59,705 bases of DNA from Oscillospiraceae bacterium. Lineage in GTDB: Bacteria > Bacillota > Clostridia > Oscillospirales > CAG-272. Made by a program: the position numbers and the translations under genes. The notes under the pieces were generated by a model. The model saw nothing but the letters and a program-made list of their open reading frames with translations. It did no database searches and had not been told where the DNA came from. The DNA lies in the NCBI GenBank assembly GCA_015064155.1, contig SVST01000017.1:1-59705 (forward strand), given 5' to 3'. This document shows positions 59,519 to 59,705 of the stretch, in pieces (position 1 is the stretch's first letter; every line of letters begins with the position of its first letter).

Positions 59519-59705
59519 ATGAAAATGTTATGGATTATTATTTTAGTAGCGGACAATCTACTACCATTTCTTCTTGCACATTTTTATCCAAACTATAAGC
59601 ATAAAGAAATGGCACTCTCGGTACTGGGCTCACGGCAAAGTCCTGTGAAGTGGATTTACAATGTGTGGTGCATACTCTCGGGTGTCGTTTTCTGTATTGC
59701 TCCGT
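59519..59705 (+). CDS. Partial membrane protein, DUF998-like (runs off window)
   Basis: The first 62 codons of a gene cut by the window end. The peptide begins MKMLWIIILVADNLLPFLLA, then FYPNYKHKEMALSVLGSRQS, PVKWIYNVWCILSGVVFCIA. The ALSxLGSxxSPVKWIYNxW pattern is one I know from DUF998 membrane proteins, where it follows the first helix. An alternative ATG is at 59525. No strong ribosome site is seen. It uses A+T-rich codons, unlike the ribosomal genes nearby, so it may belong with the former mobile element. Confidence 0.6.
   Translation, partial: MKMLWIIILVADNLLPFLLAHFYPNYKHKEMALSVLGSRQSPVKWIYNVWCILSGVVFCIAP

Overview
The window reads as a chromosomal segment of a gut-type Bacillota (class Clostridia, Oscillospirales/Ruminococcaceae-like), coding on both strands at roughly 50% G+C. 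The evidence is the Gram-positive form of glycyl-tRNA synthetase, a class II galT, a T-box leader on valS, MnmM/YtqB and DUF6062 proteins, BspA-type leucine-rich lipoproteins, a non-coding repeat common in gut clostridia, and many sigma-A promoters with near-consensus -35/-10 boxes spaced 17 nt apart. Taxonomy is inferred; no rRNA is present.

Layout. 1-1.6 kb: repeats, an XRE regulator and tRNA-Leu(UAG). 1.7-4.7 kb: glyS and a MATE exporter sharing a convergent terminator. 4.7-18.5 kb: a carbohydrate region with a DeoR regulator, galT, a collagen-like/SGNH surface esterase, a heparinase II/III-like protein, an AraC-controlled divergent operon (DMT transporter, GH36 alpha-galactosidase, polysaccharide deacetylase) and two TIM-barrel sugar isomerases. 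18.6-21.2 kb: alaS. 21.4-28.3 kb: two BspA-like lipoproteins, one of 1472 residues. 28.5-31.8 kb: a DeoR regulator divergent from a glycerol-1-phosphate-dehydrogenase-like/SIS/HAD operon. 31.9-37.9 kb: a second HAD phosphatase, DUF6062-mnmM-VanY, an SGNH hydrolase overlapping a membrane XRE regulator, rpsT and a two-TM protein. 37.9-40.0 kb: a broken phage/ICE polyvalent (MuF-type) gene. 40.2-47.2 kb: pfkA, a collagen-like HtrA lipoprotein, valS with its T-box, and a methyltransferase. 47.4-51.2 kb: a secreted beta-helix protein with two SGNH domains. 51.3-56.6 kb: a tight three-gene operon of TerB-N/TerB-C protein, BrxD-like ATPase and Lhr/BrxHI-like helicase. 56.6-59.7 kb: small genes, nrdR, rplM-rpsI, an integrase tail and the start of a membrane protein.

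How the parts work together. Housekeeping translation genes alternate with accessory blocks for glycan capture (lipoproteins, surface esterases, glycosidase, deacetylase, GalT, isomerases), each with its own regulator. The most interesting accessory block is the TerB-N/BrxD-like/helicase triad. It combines parts known from Ter-linked DNA-processing neighbourhoods and BREX phage defence, but no methyltransferase, nuclease or PglZ lies beside it. Two relics (the MuF-type fragment and the integrase tail) show past mobile-element traffic.
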